Assembly: GCF_030812995.1 (NCBI RefSeq)
Contig: NZ_JAUSTT010000009.1
Coordinates: forward strand, 62,001 to 126,000
Length of the DNA stretch: 64,000 nt
Direction: 5' to 3'
Origin: Bacillus chungangensis
GTDB lineage: Bacteria > Bacillota > Bacilli > Bacillales > Bacillaceae_C
A program made the translations under genes and the position numbers. Below are positions 50,869-58,912 of the stretch, in pieces. Numbering within the stretch: position 1 is the first letter of the stretch; every line of letters begins with the position of its first letter. Below the pieces are notes generated by a model. That model made no database searches and had not been told where the DNA came from. It saw nothing but the letters and a program-made list of their open reading frames with translations.

Positions 50869-51596
50869 GAGTCCTCATCCTTCCGCTTACGTTTGATGAG
50901 GATTTCAATTGGTTTATCATCAGTTCCAGTCGATATCTTTTCAACCTCGGCTTTTGTTTTCTTGATGTTTAACTGCATCTGTTCAAGCTTCAAGCGACGC
51001 TCGTCATCTTCATGGGCCATTTCGTTGAACTGTTTAATTAAGCTGCGAAACTCACTCATGGCTCTGGATTGAGCGTTTAAAAATGTAGCCTGACGCTCCC
51101 ATGCAAATTGAAAGTCCCATTCGGTTTCATGACTACCAGAACCATCGCCCCAACTCTCTTTTTCCTTTTTAATCTCTTTAATCATTTCATCCTTATCAGT
51201 GACATGCATAATTTGCTGCGCTCGGATAATAGCTGCATACTGGATCATGATTTGATCAAAGATCAAGTCGGCCGGGGAACGCTCTTCCATTGCTTCCATG
51301 ATCTCTAACGTCTCAGCTGGAAGGTACTTCGCAAATAAGCCATGGGTTACAGCGTTAGAATTACCTTTAGGAGCTGCGCCTCCTTTTTTGCCCTTTGCAT
51401 TGATATTCCCTTTTGGTGCACCGCGTTTTTTTGTGTGCACACTTTTTTTAGAGGGTGCACCCTTATTTCTATTCCATCCATAACGCTGCTTCCAGGACTT
51501 CACAGTGTTGAGTGACACGCCATATTTTTCAGCAATGTCTTTATATTTCATGCCTTTGACATAATCTTTCTCAGCTTGAATACGTTTATCTGCCAT
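50865..51596 (-). CDS. xtmA: terminase small subunit (XtmA/YqaS-like)
   Basis: 243 residues. An N-terminal HTH ([20 protein letters not shown]-type, with [20 protein letters not shown]), a basic Gly/Lys linker ([33 protein letters not shown]) and a helical oligomerisation part. It recognises the packaging site and recruits the large subunit. Confidence 0.92.
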   Translation of the reverse strand: MADKRIQAEKDYVKGMKYKDIAEKYGVSLNTVKSWKQRYGWNRNKGAPSKKSVHTKKRGAPKGNINAKGKKGGAAPKGNSNAVTHGLFAKYLPAETLEIMEAMEERSPADLIFDQIMIQYAAIIRAQQIMHVTDKDEMIKEIKKEKESWGDGSGSHETEWDFQFAWERQATFLNAQSRAMSEFRSLIKQFNEMAHEDDERRLKLEQMQLNIKKTKAEVEKISTGTDDKPIEILIKRKRKDEDS

Positions 51597-51644
51597 CTAC
51601 ATCACCTGCCACCTCCATATATTTGTGTTTGTTTTGAGAAAAGA

Positions 51645-51669
51645 AAAATGCCACACCAACAGTGTGACA
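51645..51669 (-). terminator. terminator after the DUF4177 gene
   Basis: GTCACAC and GTGTGGC around a short loop, followed by ATTTTTC on the minus strand. Confidence 0.65.
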
Positions 51670-51681
51670 TAATTTGATAAC

Positions 51682-51906
51682 TTACTCTTGGTATTCTCTT
51701 TTCATTACAATAATAAAAGCATTAGTTTCAACTGAACTAACACTACCATCATCGGTCGACGAGGAACTATCAACTTGATGGCTCATTGAAACGACTTCCC
51801 ATCCATCAATTCCATATTCGTTTAGCGTTTCATTTAAATCCATAGATTCTTGATAGCTGTATATTGGCGCATCCCAATATAAAACATTATATTCCCATTT
51901 CTTCAT
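51682..51906 (-). CDS. DUF4177-like small protein
   Basis: 74 residues: MKKWEYNVLYWDAPIYSYQE, LNEYGIDGWEVVSMSHQV and NAFIIVMKREY. The W-E-Y ... L-N-x-x-G-x-x-G-W-E-V/L-V ... K-R pattern is DUF4177, a tiny alpha/beta protein of unknown role. An Ser/Asp-rich insert (SSSSTDDGSVSS) separates its last strands. It is flanked by terminators and thus probably expressed alone. Confidence 0.75.
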   Translation of the reverse strand: MKKWEYNVLYWDAPIYSYQESMDLNETLNEYGIDGWEVVSMSHQVDSSSSTDDGSVSSVETNAFIIVMKREYQE

Positions 51907-51973
51907 AACTATCCCCCCATATTCCTACTATTCGACAGAAGGAGATATTTCCCTGCTACTATTTTCCTAAAAG

Positions 51974-51995
51974 AAAAAGCACCGGTTAGGGTGCT
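51974..51995 (-). terminator. terminator after the 54-residue gene
   Basis: AGCACC and GGTGCT with a 6-base loop, followed by TTTTTC on the minus strand. Confidence 0.65.
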
Positions 51996-52007
51996 ATGTT
52001 TATAATT

Positions 52008-52172
52008 TCAACTATTTATATAATCACCATACCTTTTTAGAAATTGAATAACTATATCTAACTCCTTCGAGTTACGGCTGTCAATACAGTCTTTTGCAAT
52101 TGGTTCATGTATTCCAAAAGAAACAAGGGTTTTGTATGCCTCTTTTTCTTTTATATTGTAATATTCCTCCAT
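52008..52172 (-). CDS. 54-residue phage protein, unknown
   Basis: A short gene: MEEYYNIKEKEAYKTLVSFG, then HEPIAKDCIDSRNSKELDIV and IQFLKRYGDYINS. AAAGGAGTG lies 6 bases before the ATG and a terminator follows, so it is likely translated. All-helical and acidic/basic; not recognised. Confidence 0.65.
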   Translation of the reverse strand: MEEYYNIKEKEAYKTLVSFGIHEPIAKDCIDSRNSKELDIVIQFLKRYGDYINS

Positions 52173-52197
52173 GAATAACACTCCTTTGTTATTTTAT

Positions 52198-52223
52198 AAA
52201 AAAAAGCACCCACAAGGGATGCT
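52198..52223 (-). terminator. terminator after the 321-residue gene
   Basis: AGCATCCC and GGGTGCT around a short loop, followed by TTTTTTTT on the minus strand. Confidence 0.75.
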
Positions 52224-52253
52224 TAGTTTTTACTACTATTTGATAAAAAATGT

Positions 52254-53219
52254 TTACTCTTTACTTCGCTTTTCTACAATTTGAGTTAACTCCTCATCAC
52301 TTAAACGATTGCTACGTGTACCTCTTAATGTGTGATTGATCGCCCTACGAAATTGATCTATTAAAGCAGAGTTTTCTTTTGAGATTTTTATTGCATACTC
52401 TTTGCGCGTTAAATTTTTATCAGTAATTTCTTTTTCAATTAAAACCTCATTACTAGGTGGATATGGTATAATTTTTTTGTGTACCTTCACATATTTTTTT
52501 CTTACTAATTCTGTATCTTTATCCATATGATAGTTTTTTCTCCAAGAAAAAACAACAGTTGTAAGATATTCTTCTACAGTATATAAATACTTTTGTACTA
52601 CTATTGATTTAGGGACTAAAAGTAATGGTGATCCATTTTCCATTAATGCCCTCTGACTAACTTGCTTCCAATTCAACGCCTCTAAATCCCAAGCAACACC
52701 CATATCAATAGGTTCTTCTGTTAATTCTAAACCATAAATATTGCTTTGTTTAATTGTGTACTCAGCCAGCTTTTCTCTTAATAAATTTGTTACTAAATCT
52801 GACATCCTATCTTCGGCAAAGTCTTTAACGTAGATAGTCAAATCACTATAATCATTAATTAAATCATCTCTTAAAAGTCCCTGATCGGTAATATGATTAA
52901 AAATTTCTATTAATTTTTGAGGAGAGGTGCCTTTCCCTTGTGGATTACCTTGAGATACCCCTAGTTTTGTTTCATTTGGTTCGTGTGCATTTATTAACAA
53001 AGCTTCTGCTTTTTCTTTTTCACCTGCTCTATACAAGGTAAAAACTCTCTCAAAAAAACTATTAATAATCCTTGTCGATTCCTTAAACCACTCTCCTTCT
53101 TGCACTTCAATCTGAGATGGATCTATATAAAGCGGTACATCTTTGTCTATAAGCCCATCCAAAAAATCTAAATCGCTTTGAGTTACATCCTCCAATTCAA
53201 AATACTCACTAAATTTCAT
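52254..53219 (-). CDS. unrecognised 321-residue accessory protein
   Basis: I do not recognise the family with confidence. The N-terminus (KFSEYFELEDVTQSDLDFLD, then DVPLYIDPSQIEVQ) resembles proteins of unknown function that occur in defence-type and prophage accessory loci, where D-x-P-L-F/Y-I-D-P opens the chain. Other conserved-looking stretches are HEPNETKLGVSQGNPQGKG, LTIYVKDFAEDRMSDLVTNL and MGVAWDLEALNWKQVS. No TM or signal. It is a single-gene unit closed by a strong terminator, between terminase and late-regulator genes, a usual place for phage accessory (moron) genes. Confidence 0.6.
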   Translation of the reverse strand: MKFSEYFELEDVTQSDLDFLDGLIDKDVPLYIDPSQIEVQEGEWFKESTRIINSFFERVFTLYRAGEKEKAEALLINAHEPNETKLGVSQGNPQGKGTSPQKLIEIFNHITDQGLLRDDLINDYSDLTIYVKDFAEDRMSDLVTNLLREKLAEYTIKQSNIYGLELTEEPIDMGVAWDLEALNWKQVSQRALMENGSPLLLVPKSIVVQKYLYTVEEYLTTVVFSWRKNYHMDKDTELVRKKYVKVHKKIIPYPPSNEVLIEKEITDKNLTRKEYAIKISKENSALIDQFRRAINHTLRGTRSNRLSDEELTQIVEKRSKE

Positions 53220-53309
53220 TTTTATCTCTCCCTTCCGACTACTTATTTCGACAAAAAGGACTATTTACCTACTTAAATCGTTCGACAATTAACGACAAAA
53301 CAAATTTCA

Positions 53310-53594
53310 CTATTCTTCCTTCATGTCCATTTCTATTAAAAATTTGCACTTTGGACAACGACAAGATAGTTTGTATATTTTTTTCTTTGGATTTAGTGTC
53401 GTAGCTATTTGAGCTATGATCCCCGGTAACGAAAATATAATAGCCATAACTGAAACTTGATTAATAAGTGTAGTATTTGTTATTAACTTATTATCAATAA
53501 ATAAAAGAAATACAATAAAGGTGTAAGCAATTATAATAATTGCTGGGCACACCCTAAAAAATAAATTGAAAACTTTTTTGGTTTTCTCCCACAT
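53310..53594 (-). CDS. membrane protein with C-terminal Cys motif
   Basis: 94 residues. Two TM helices (FFRVCPAIIIIAYTFIVFLL and VSVMAIIFSLPGIIAQIATT), then a cytoplasmic tail with LSCRCPKCKFLIEM, a C-x-C-x2-C arrangement that could bind zinc. I start at the ATG at 53594 (GGGGATGAT upstream). Unknown; possibly superinfection-related, without evidence. Confidence 0.65.
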   Translation of the reverse strand: MWEKTKKVFNLFFRVCPAIIIIAYTFIVFLLFIDNKLITNTTLINQVSVMAIIFSLPGIIAQIATTLNPKKKIYKLSCRCPKCKFLIEMDMKEE

Positions 53595-53802
53595 AAATAT
53601 CATCCCCTTGTTCTGAAATACGGATGTATGTAACAAAAGGATTCGTTATTAGTAGAGTAGTCAAAAGTCATCACAAGGATGACACTATTACCTTCCCCTT
53701 ACTATATGGTGGCTTTAGTACGACAAAACACCGTAAGGTGGATAAATAAGCGTAATTTAATTTTTGGCCAAGCAACTTAACCGCGCCGACCTCCCTCCCA
53801 TT

Positions 53803-54249
53803 TTACCCGCAATTTTTTTCCTTTTGCAAAATAGCTGTAATTTGTCTACTTTGTCTCATTTGTCGCACGATATCCATTTTTTGTCTTTGGACAAAGTCCT
53901 TTGATACATTAAGGTGTACCGCTATCTGTCTGTATGTCATTTCGTCTAGCAAGCAGTCGTAAATGATCTTTTGCCTTTCATCTTTGAATATATCTACAGC
54001 TGATTCTAGCGCATATACATACCTTTGGTACGTCTCTAATCGTTCAATCTGACGTTTCTCCCTCAAATCCATAGCATTTAATTCAGCAGCACTTTTCCCA
54101 GGACTCCCCTTTGGCATTACAGCTTCAATTCCATATTGAGCAACTCCCCATTTAATCATTGGAATTGTTGATCCGTATATAATCCTTTGTAATCTTGCAA
54201 TCTCTTTTTTCATCCAGTTATAATCCTTGATCAATTGCGAAATATCCAC
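53803..54249 (-). CDS. sigma-70 region 4-like late regulator
   Basis: 148 residues. A helical N-terminus (LIKDYNWMKKEIARLQRIIY), a conserved IKWGVAQYGIEAVMPKGSPG segment, then an HTH (LLDEMTYRQIAVHLNVSKDF, VQRQKMDIVRQMRQ) typical of sigma region 4 and of the phage late activators RinA/ArpU/Xpf. It probably switches on the structural genes that start just downstream at the terminase. Confidence 0.8.
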   Translation of the reverse strand: MDISQLIKDYNWMKKEIARLQRIIYGSTIPMIKWGVAQYGIEAVMPKGSPGKSAAELNAMDLREKRQIERLETYQRYVYALESAVDIFKDERQKIIYDCLLDEMTYRQIAVHLNVSKDFVQRQKMDIVRQMRQSRQITAILQKEKNCG

Positions 54250-54263
54250 GTCTTATCCCCTCC

Positions 54264-54422
54264 TTAATTTTTTTGTCGAAATGCTCCCCTGCGCCTTCGA
54301 TATATCGGCATATTCATCCCCATGAGGTCTTTGATCTCAGATTCCGATAGAACCTCCCTGCGGCGTTCCTGCTGCTTCCTGTTAGCCTTCTTTGATTGCT
54401 CCAGCTTCTTTGATGTATTCAC
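54264..54422 (-). CDS. small basic phage protein
   Basis: 52 residues: KKLEQSKKANRKQQERRREV, then LSESEIKDLMGMNMPIYRRR and GAFRQKN. This basic protein with an S-E-x-E-I-K-D-L-M-G-M-N motif is a regular companion of the sigma-like gene in Bacillus prophages. I start at a GTG behind AAAGGAGTG. Function unknown. Confidence 0.75.
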   Translation of the reverse strand: MNTSKKLEQSKKANRKQQERRREVLSESEIKDLMGMNMPIYRRRRGAFRQKN

Positions 54423-54446
54423 ATGATCACTCCTTTCTGTGGCAAA

Positions 54447-54493
54447 TAAAAAAGGACACAAACCAAGAGCATTTTGCTCTCAATCTGTGTCCT
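54447..54493 (-). terminator. strong terminator after the membrane protein gene
   Basis: GGACACA and TGTGTCC, with an inner GAGC/GCTC pair, followed by TTTTTTATTT on the minus strand. Confidence 0.85.
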
Positions 54494-54513
54494 CCAGTGG
54501 GCTGGTAGAACAT

Positions 54514-55338
54514 TTATACACTATTTTTACTACTACTCCTATTTTTCTTAGCTTCTATTTCTGTTATTGATATTTCAATTATTTCATTAATGAGTTTTAG
54601 CAATCGTTTATTCCTAGTAAACACATTCCATAAAAACGCAAGGAAAATGAACATGATAAAAAAATTAGTAGTATAATTAATCGTAGTTGTTATGTGAGAT
54701 GATGTAACTCCTCCTTCAGAACCATTAATTATATTTTTTATAGTACTTATAAATGTCTTTGAGGACGTTGCTTTATTTAGTGTAGATGTAAAAACAGGAA
54801 TAAGTATTCCTATACTTACTTTATTAAACTTTTCAAATATATTGTTAGATATGTTTCTTTCAATATATATTCTAAGCAACTTAAGGTTACTAATATTACC
54901 TGAACAAGCCTTTTTAATCTTCTTTTTTATTGAATTAAGATTCTTAATTGGATCGTCTAAATTAGTTTCTGCAAGTATCTGATAAAAAAACCTTTCATCT
55001 ATCCCCACACCTGCAGACCACCTATATAGATTTATGTTCTGAATACTACTTGAAGGTTTTGATAAACGTTTATTTTCGAAATAACAATTTATATTCCACA
55101 TGAGGTTCAGTAAGTCAGTAGTCAAAATGATAATTATAACTGATGCTGATAAAGCAATGGCTATATCAGTAGTGGCATCATACAGGGCAATAAGCCAAAA
55201 AATTATTAATATAAATCCAAGTACAATAGCCCATTTTAATAAGTAGAGTAATATCTTCTTTTTCCATTTTATCCAACTAAATAAGTCAAACAATTTTTGT
55301 TTTATAAACTGCAGAAACCGACAAAATTTTCCCTCCAC
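54514..55338 (-). CDS. multi-TM membrane protein, unknown
   Basis: 274 residues. TMs at about 30-52 (WAIVLGFILIIFWLIAL), 55-75 (IAIALSASVIIIILTTDLL) and 225-245 (FFIMFIFLAFLWNVF), with a further weak one near 172-185. Between them lies a helical soluble part (FFYQILAETNLDDPIKNLNS). The termini carry many Lys. No family recognised. It overlaps xtrA by one base and ends at a strong terminator, so the two share a transcript. A phage exclusion or sensing role is possible but unsupported. Confidence 0.6.
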   Translation of the reverse strand: MEGKFCRFLQFIKQKLFDLFSWIKWKKKILLYLLKWAIVLGFILIIFWLIALYDATTDIAIALSASVIIIILTTDLLNLMWNINCYFENKRLSKPSSSIQNINLYRWSAGVGIDERFFYQILAETNLDDPIKNLNSIKKKIKKACSGNISNLKLLRIYIERNISNNIFEKFNKVSIGILIPVFTSTLNKATSSKTFISTIKNIINGSEGGVTSSHITTTINYTTNFFIMFIFLAFLWNVFTRNKRLLKLINEIIEISITEIEAKKNRSSSKNSV

Positions 55339-55538
55339 TAAAAATCTTCCCCTTCATCGAACTTCACCCTTTTTACTTTCCCTTGATGCGTCACTACCCT
55401 TGTTTCTCCATGAGTAGGCAACTCTGTTAAACGGGCTTTTCCTTCTGACACCACCACGACAAAGGGCCTGTTAAATTTAGTTGTATCTATATCTATTTTA
55501 CCATTTTGTGAATCTATTTCCAATGGTTGCAATCTCAT
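55338..55538 (-). CDS. xtrA: XtrA/YqaO family protein
   Basis: 66 residues: MRLQPLEIDSQNGKIDIDTT, VVVVSEGKARLTELPTHGET and VVTHQGKVKRVKFDEGEDF. The H-G-E-x-x-x-V-T-H-Q-G-K-V-K-R ending is the XtrA/YqaO signature seen before the late regulator in PBSX and skin. Function unknown; probably early regulatory. Confidence 0.88.
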   Translation of the reverse strand: MRLQPLEIDSQNGKIDIDTTKFNRPFVVVVSEGKARLTELPTHGETRVVTHQGKVKRVKFDEGEDF

Positions 55539-55565
55539 AGAGTATCCCCTCCCGGATGTGGTATA

Positions 55566-55612
55566 ATTAAGTATCCAGTTTAATCATAGCCGTCCGAGAG
55601 GGCGGTTTTTTA
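55566..55612 (+). ncRNA. putative short antisense RNA upstream of xtrA
   Basis: An extended -10 (TGGTATAAT, ending at 55566) on the plus strand is followed after about 30 bases by CCGTCC-GAGA-GGGCGG and TTTTTT (55590-55612). This would give an RNA of about 45 nt, opposite to the xtrA leader. No ORF fits in it. Confidence 0.5.
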
Positions 55613-55693
55613 TTTCTCGCAAATTCTGAAATTCTCATAACTCTTCCCTTCCTTTTGAAATCAGCTTATATTAGCGTCAAGGAGGGGATTTTG

Positions 55694-55912
55694 GTGAAAA
55701 TCAAACGCCGTTTGCATAAAAGTGAACTTGAAGACATTAATTACAAGATAGACAGACTCCAAGAGCATTTAACTGAATTAAAGAAAGTGCTCCAGAAGTC
55801 GGATTTCTCAATCGAAGACGTTCGCGATGAGATGGTCCCTATTATGGCTTGGCCTTACCGAATTAAAGAGTCTCTTGAAAAGTCAATTTCCAGCATCGGA
55901 AAAGAAATGTGA
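55694..55912 (+). CDS. small coiled-coil protein on the plus strand
   Basis: 72 residues: KIKRRLHKSELEDINYKIDR, LQEHLTELKKVLQKSDF, then IEDVRDEMVPIMAWPYRI. A basic start and a coiled coil. I begin at a GTG at 55694 because GGAGGGG lies 6 bases upstream (a TTG just before it is possible); a longer frame has no Shine-Dalgarno. It runs against the surrounding phage genes. Function unknown. Confidence 0.65.
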   Translation: MKIKRRLHKSELEDINYKIDRLQEHLTELKKVLQKSDFSIEDVRDEMVPIMAWPYRIKESLEKSISSIGKEM

Positions 55913-55936
55913 TGCTGCATGGTAAGTGTCTGCCAC

Positions 55937-56440
55937 TCACGTAGATGGTGGTTGATGGTAGACGCTACCTTTTCCCTCTACCTCCAACACCTTTTGTATT
56001 TGCTCAATTGCCTCTTCACAATCTATGGTGCAATCATCACCTAATCCAAGTTCAGTATCGTTAATCAGTCCTCTGATCACGTCAAATTTCTCCTGAGAAT
56101 GTTGATACTGTTTTGCCCAACCTGCGATGGCTTCTTTTTGTAGTTGTAGGTCTTTCTTCAATTTTTCAATTTCCTGCCGATGTTGTTCGGTTATTTCTTC
56201 TGCTGTCTTAAGGAGCCTGCTGTAATCTTCCTTTGCTCCCTTTAATTCCATTTTAGTTTCATCAAGAACACCCCTTTGAAATTGAATGAAATTATTAAGT
56301 TGTTCAATTCCCTTCTGCTGTTCCTCTACTCGTTCATCTTGCAGAAGATGTTCATCGACAAAGTTCGATAATTCTATTCTGTTGTCCAGCAAATCATCTA
56401 CTATTTGGTCTATCTTTTTCAAATATTCTTGATCAGTCAT
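55937..56440 (-). CDS. coiled-coil phage protein 1
   Basis: 167 residues, mostly coiled coil (QQKGIEQLNNFIQFQRGVLD, TEQHRQEIEKLKKDLQLQKE). The start MTDQEYLKKIDQIVDDLLDN resembles the next protein upstream (MNDQERLEEIKELLCEIKEK), so the two may be diverged paralogues. ATGA overlap. Function unknown. Confidence 0.65.
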   Translation of the reverse strand: MTDQEYLKKIDQIVDDLLDNRIELSNFVDEHLLQDERVEEQQKGIEQLNNFIQFQRGVLDETKMELKGAKEDYSRLLKTAEEITEQHRQEIEKLKKDLQLQKEAIAGWAKQYQHSQEKFDVIRGLINDTELGLGDDCTIDCEEAIEQIQKVLEVEGKGSVYHQPPST

Positions 56441-56799
56441 TTTAACTCCCCTTTCAAAGACTCCTGTAACTCGAATAGTTTAGTATATACATCACCATGA
56501 GCACGTTCATGAATCATAGCCTGCCATTCAGCTTTTTTTCTCTTGCGCCTTTCAGTTTTCAACCAACTTTTCACTTTGGCTAATTTATCGCCTTTTTCTT
56601 TTAGCCTATTTTTTAAATCTTGCTCACGATCTATTAATTGCTCTACAGTGGATGTGAGCCAGTCAATGTGATTATTAAGATACAAATCTATAATTTTTTC
56701 GTTGATTGTCTCAACATCTTCTCGTTTGCCCTCTTCTATTTTTTCTTTTATTTCACAAAGTAATTCTTTTATCTCTTCCAGCCGTTCCTGATCATTCAT
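56437..56799 (-). CDS. coiled-coil phage protein 2
   Basis: 120 residues, highly charged helix throughout (LIDREQDLKNRLKEKGDKLA, KSWLKTERRKRKKAEWQAMI). It begins the two-gene unit with the 167-residue protein; the shared N-terminal pattern suggests duplication. Not recognised. Confidence 0.65.
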   Translation of the reverse strand: MNDQERLEEIKELLCEIKEKIEEGKREDVETINEKIIDLYLNNHIDWLTSTVEQLIDREQDLKNRLKEKGDKLAKVKSWLKTERRKRKKAEWQAMIHERAHGDVYTKLFELQESLKGELK

Positions 56800-56917
56800 T
56801 CCTCTTCCTCCAATAACTTAGCTTCTTTAACCGTTCCTTTTTTTAACTATATTGCCGATAATCTGCCATTTAAGAAAAGTACTAAACTGTTAAAATTGAA
56901 AGTGGAGGTTATTCATC

Positions 56918-57775
56918 ATGATATTTTCAACCATTAAACCTATGCTTGTACAACCCGCATACAAAATCCCTGTCCATGAGAATTACATCCATCAGATAAA
57001 ATTGGATGGTCATAGAGCTTTGTTACATTATTACAATGGACAGATAAGGATTTACACTCGTCATGGCAACGAAGTTACTTATAAGTACCCCGAGTTACAA
57101 TCTATTCAATTACCTGTCTCCAACTGCATCTTAGATGGAGAATTGGTCTCCTTTGACTCTGACAATAAACCTTGCTTTGACAGTCTAATGACTCGTTTCA
57201 GAGCAACTAAATCGGACAAGATTAAAGAGCTAAAAGGCATGCTACCTGTTCATTTTTCGGCCTTCGATATTTTGTTTTTTAATAATGAATCTTTAGTTAA
57301 CAAGCTATTAATTGATCGCCTAGAAATACTTGACAACATAGTCACAAACACGCCTTACATTTCCACATGCCCTACATACTCAGATGGCCAAGAATTATTT
57401 AAAAGTGTAAAATCGATTGGCCTCGAAGGTATAGTATCTAAAAATTTATATAAGACTTATAAAATGGACGCCCGGCCGATTGATACCTTTTTAAAAATCA
57501 AGAACTACCAATATGCGACTGTCAAAATCGCTGCCATTCGAAAACAAAAGTTTGGTTGGTTGATGTTTGGCCTAGACAATCGTTATAAAGGCGTTCTGGA
57601 ATTTGTACCTCCTAACGAAAGAAGAGCTTTTTATCAAATATCTAAGCAGCTGATCGCCGGTGAGGATAAAGACTATATCTACCTTGATCCCCTAATAAGC
57701 TGCGAAGTTAAATACCAATGTTTAAGCAAAAAGGGCTATATGCGTAGTGCTAGTTTTCAAAAGTTTATTGTTTAA
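56918..57775 (+). CDS. ATP-dependent DNA ligase, phage type
   Basis: 285 residues. The nucleotidyl-transfer motifs are in order: motif I HQIKLDGHRALLHY with the adenylated Lys (about residue 29), motif III region (LDGELVSFD, then FSAFDILFF), motif IV (GLEGIVSKNLY) and motif V (FLKIKNYQYATVK), then a short OB-like C-terminal part. Length is that of small phage/YoqV-type ligases. It seals nicks with ATP, unlike the bacterial NAD-dependent LigA. It has its own AAGTGGAGG site and is read on the plus strand, alone among the replication genes. Confidence 0.9.
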   Translation: MIFSTIKPMLVQPAYKIPVHENYIHQIKLDGHRALLHYYNGQIRIYTRHGNEVTYKYPELQSIQLPVSNCILDGELVSFDSDNKPCFDSLMTRFRATKSDKIKELKGMLPVHFSAFDILFFNNESLVNKLLIDRLEILDNIVTNTPYISTCPTYSDGQELFKSVKSIGLEGIVSKNLYKTYKMDARPIDTFLKIKNYQYATVKIAAIRKQKFGWLMFGLDNRYKGVLEFVPPNERRAFYQISKQLIAGEDKDYIYLDPLISCEVKYQCLSKKGYMRSASFQKFIV

Positions 57776-57819
57776 TTTGTTAAAAACAACTCTAAATTCT
57801 ACTAAGGAGGATTCTCACC

Positions 57820-58005
57820 TTAATTGCTTTGTTTCCTCCTCTCAAGCTCTTCCTGTACAAGCCCAATTATTCTTTTTTGTTTCTCAATGTATGCAGAGAC
57901 TGGCTCGTCACTCATGCCGATGTGAGAACCTAACCTAGCATTTGCATCTTCTACGACGAGCAGCAGCCCTTCTGTAGATAGGTTCTTAATACCACTTTCC
58001 AACAT
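57820..58005 (-). CDS. small phage protein, helical
   Basis: 61 residues: MLESGIKNLSTEGLLLVVED, then GMSDEPVSAYIEKQKRIIGL and VQEELERRKQS. The ending (E-x-E-L-x-R-R) is common in small phage proteins that I cannot assign. It overlaps the next gene upstream. Confidence 0.6.
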   Translation of the reverse strand: MLESGIKNLSTEGLLLVVEDANARLGSHIGMSDEPVSAYIEKQKRIIGLVQEELERRKQSN

Positions 58006-58183
58006 TCAACAAACCTCTTTTCCCCATATCAATGATCAGTACAGATACTTCGTCTGGATCACGATTTAATTCATTGCTGATAGTCCAAACATTTGACTTT
58101 AAGAATAGCTGCTTCACGATTTGTACTTCTTTACCTCTGAATATCAGGTTCATATTTTCGCCTGCTATATAAATATCACTCAT
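57986..58183 (-). CDS. small phage protein, possible winged-helix
   Basis: 65 residues: MNLIFRGKEVQIVKQLFLKS, then VWTISNELNRDPDEVSVLII and GKRGLLNVGKWY. The alternation of helices with a W-T-I-x-x-x-L-N-R-x-x-x-x-V segment suggests a small HTH. GGAGGAACG before the ATG. Not recognised. Confidence 0.55.
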   Translation of the reverse strand: MSDIYIAGENMNLIFRGKEVQIVKQLFLKSNVWTISNELNRDPDEVSVLIIDMGKRGLLNVGKWY

Positions 58184-58198
58184 TGCCGTTCCTCCTAA

Positions 58199-58687
58199 CT
58201 AAAAACTAAACAATGTCAATTGCTCAAATTTCTCTATTTTCGGGGGTTCACTTTCAACCTTTTCATGTATGGAATCACACTTTCTGTGGTCACTTGTTTC
58301 TCGAAAGTTTTCAAACCAATGGAGAGGAAAACAACCTCTGTATTTTTTAAATTCTGGATCATTGTAGAAATGACAGTGCGTCTTACTTCGTCTTATAAAG
58401 TACTCTTGCAATTTAACGTTTTTATATCCTTCCTGCCGCCATATTAGTCTAGCTTTGTAGACCTTTCCCTTATCCAACTCAGGAATCACTAGAGCAGGTT
58501 CAGGCGGCCATTCTTCCTCTTCGATGACTCGAAACCTGCGGGCTTGGAAAATTCCCATGTGCGAGCCTTCAGACGGAAAGCGCGATGCATAATAATAGTT
58601 AGATCCGTTCGGAAAAAGGTAATATTTTTCCCCAGGAATTAGCCCTGTAGGATTATTATCAATTTCAAGATAGATTCCTTGTAGCAT
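58199..58687 (-). CDS. phage protein, unknown (162 residues)
   Basis: 162 residues. N-terminal beta-rich part (GIYLEIDNNPTGLIPGEKYY, LFPNGSNYYYASRFP), a HFYNDPEFKKYRGCFPLHWF segment and an acidic tail. I start at the ATG at 58687 (GGGGAGGCTTTAGG upstream); a longer frame overlaps the preceding gene without a ribosome binding site. No family recognised. Confidence 0.6.
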   Translation of the reverse strand: MLQGIYLEIDNNPTGLIPGEKYYLFPNGSNYYYASRFPSEGSHMGIFQARRFRVIEEEEWPPEPALVIPELDKGKVYKARLIWRQEGYKNVKLQEYFIRRSKTHCHFYNDPEFKKYRGCFPLHWFENFRETSDHRKCDSIHEKVESEPPKIEKFEQLTLFSF

Positions 58688-58704
58688 CCTAAAGCCTCCC
58701 CTAT

Positions 58705-58869
58705 CTAGCAATCCCTCAATCTTGGAATAACTTCTCCCCCAAATCTCGCACAATCGTACCCAACCCTTGTACTGCAACGCCTGTATTGTCTGCAAAAAGT
58801 GCGACAGGTATAATGCCTATCTTCTTTCTGCATCCACAACGGCCTATCATCAGCTATAACAACGCTCAT
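58705..58869 (-). CDS. small Cys-rich phage protein
   Basis: 54 residues: VIADDRPLWMQKEDRHYTCR, then TFCRQYRRCSTRVGYDCARF. Five cysteines (C-x3-C-x5-C-x7-C and a terminal C) suggest metal binding. I start at the ATG at 58869 behind GAAGGTGAGG. Unknown role. Confidence 0.6.
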   Translation of the reverse strand: MSVVIADDRPLWMQKEDRHYTCRTFCRQYRRCSTRVGYDCARFGGEVIPRLRDC

Positions 58870-58888
58870 TTCCTCACCTTCTTTTAAA

Positions 58889-58904
58889 GGGGCTATACAG
58901 CCCC
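58889..58904 (-). terminator. small hairpin between early genes
   Basis: GGGGCT-GTAT-AGCCCC followed by TTTAAAAG on the minus strand; probably a weak terminator or RNA processing site. Confidence 0.45.
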
Positions 58905-58912
58905 AAATTTGA

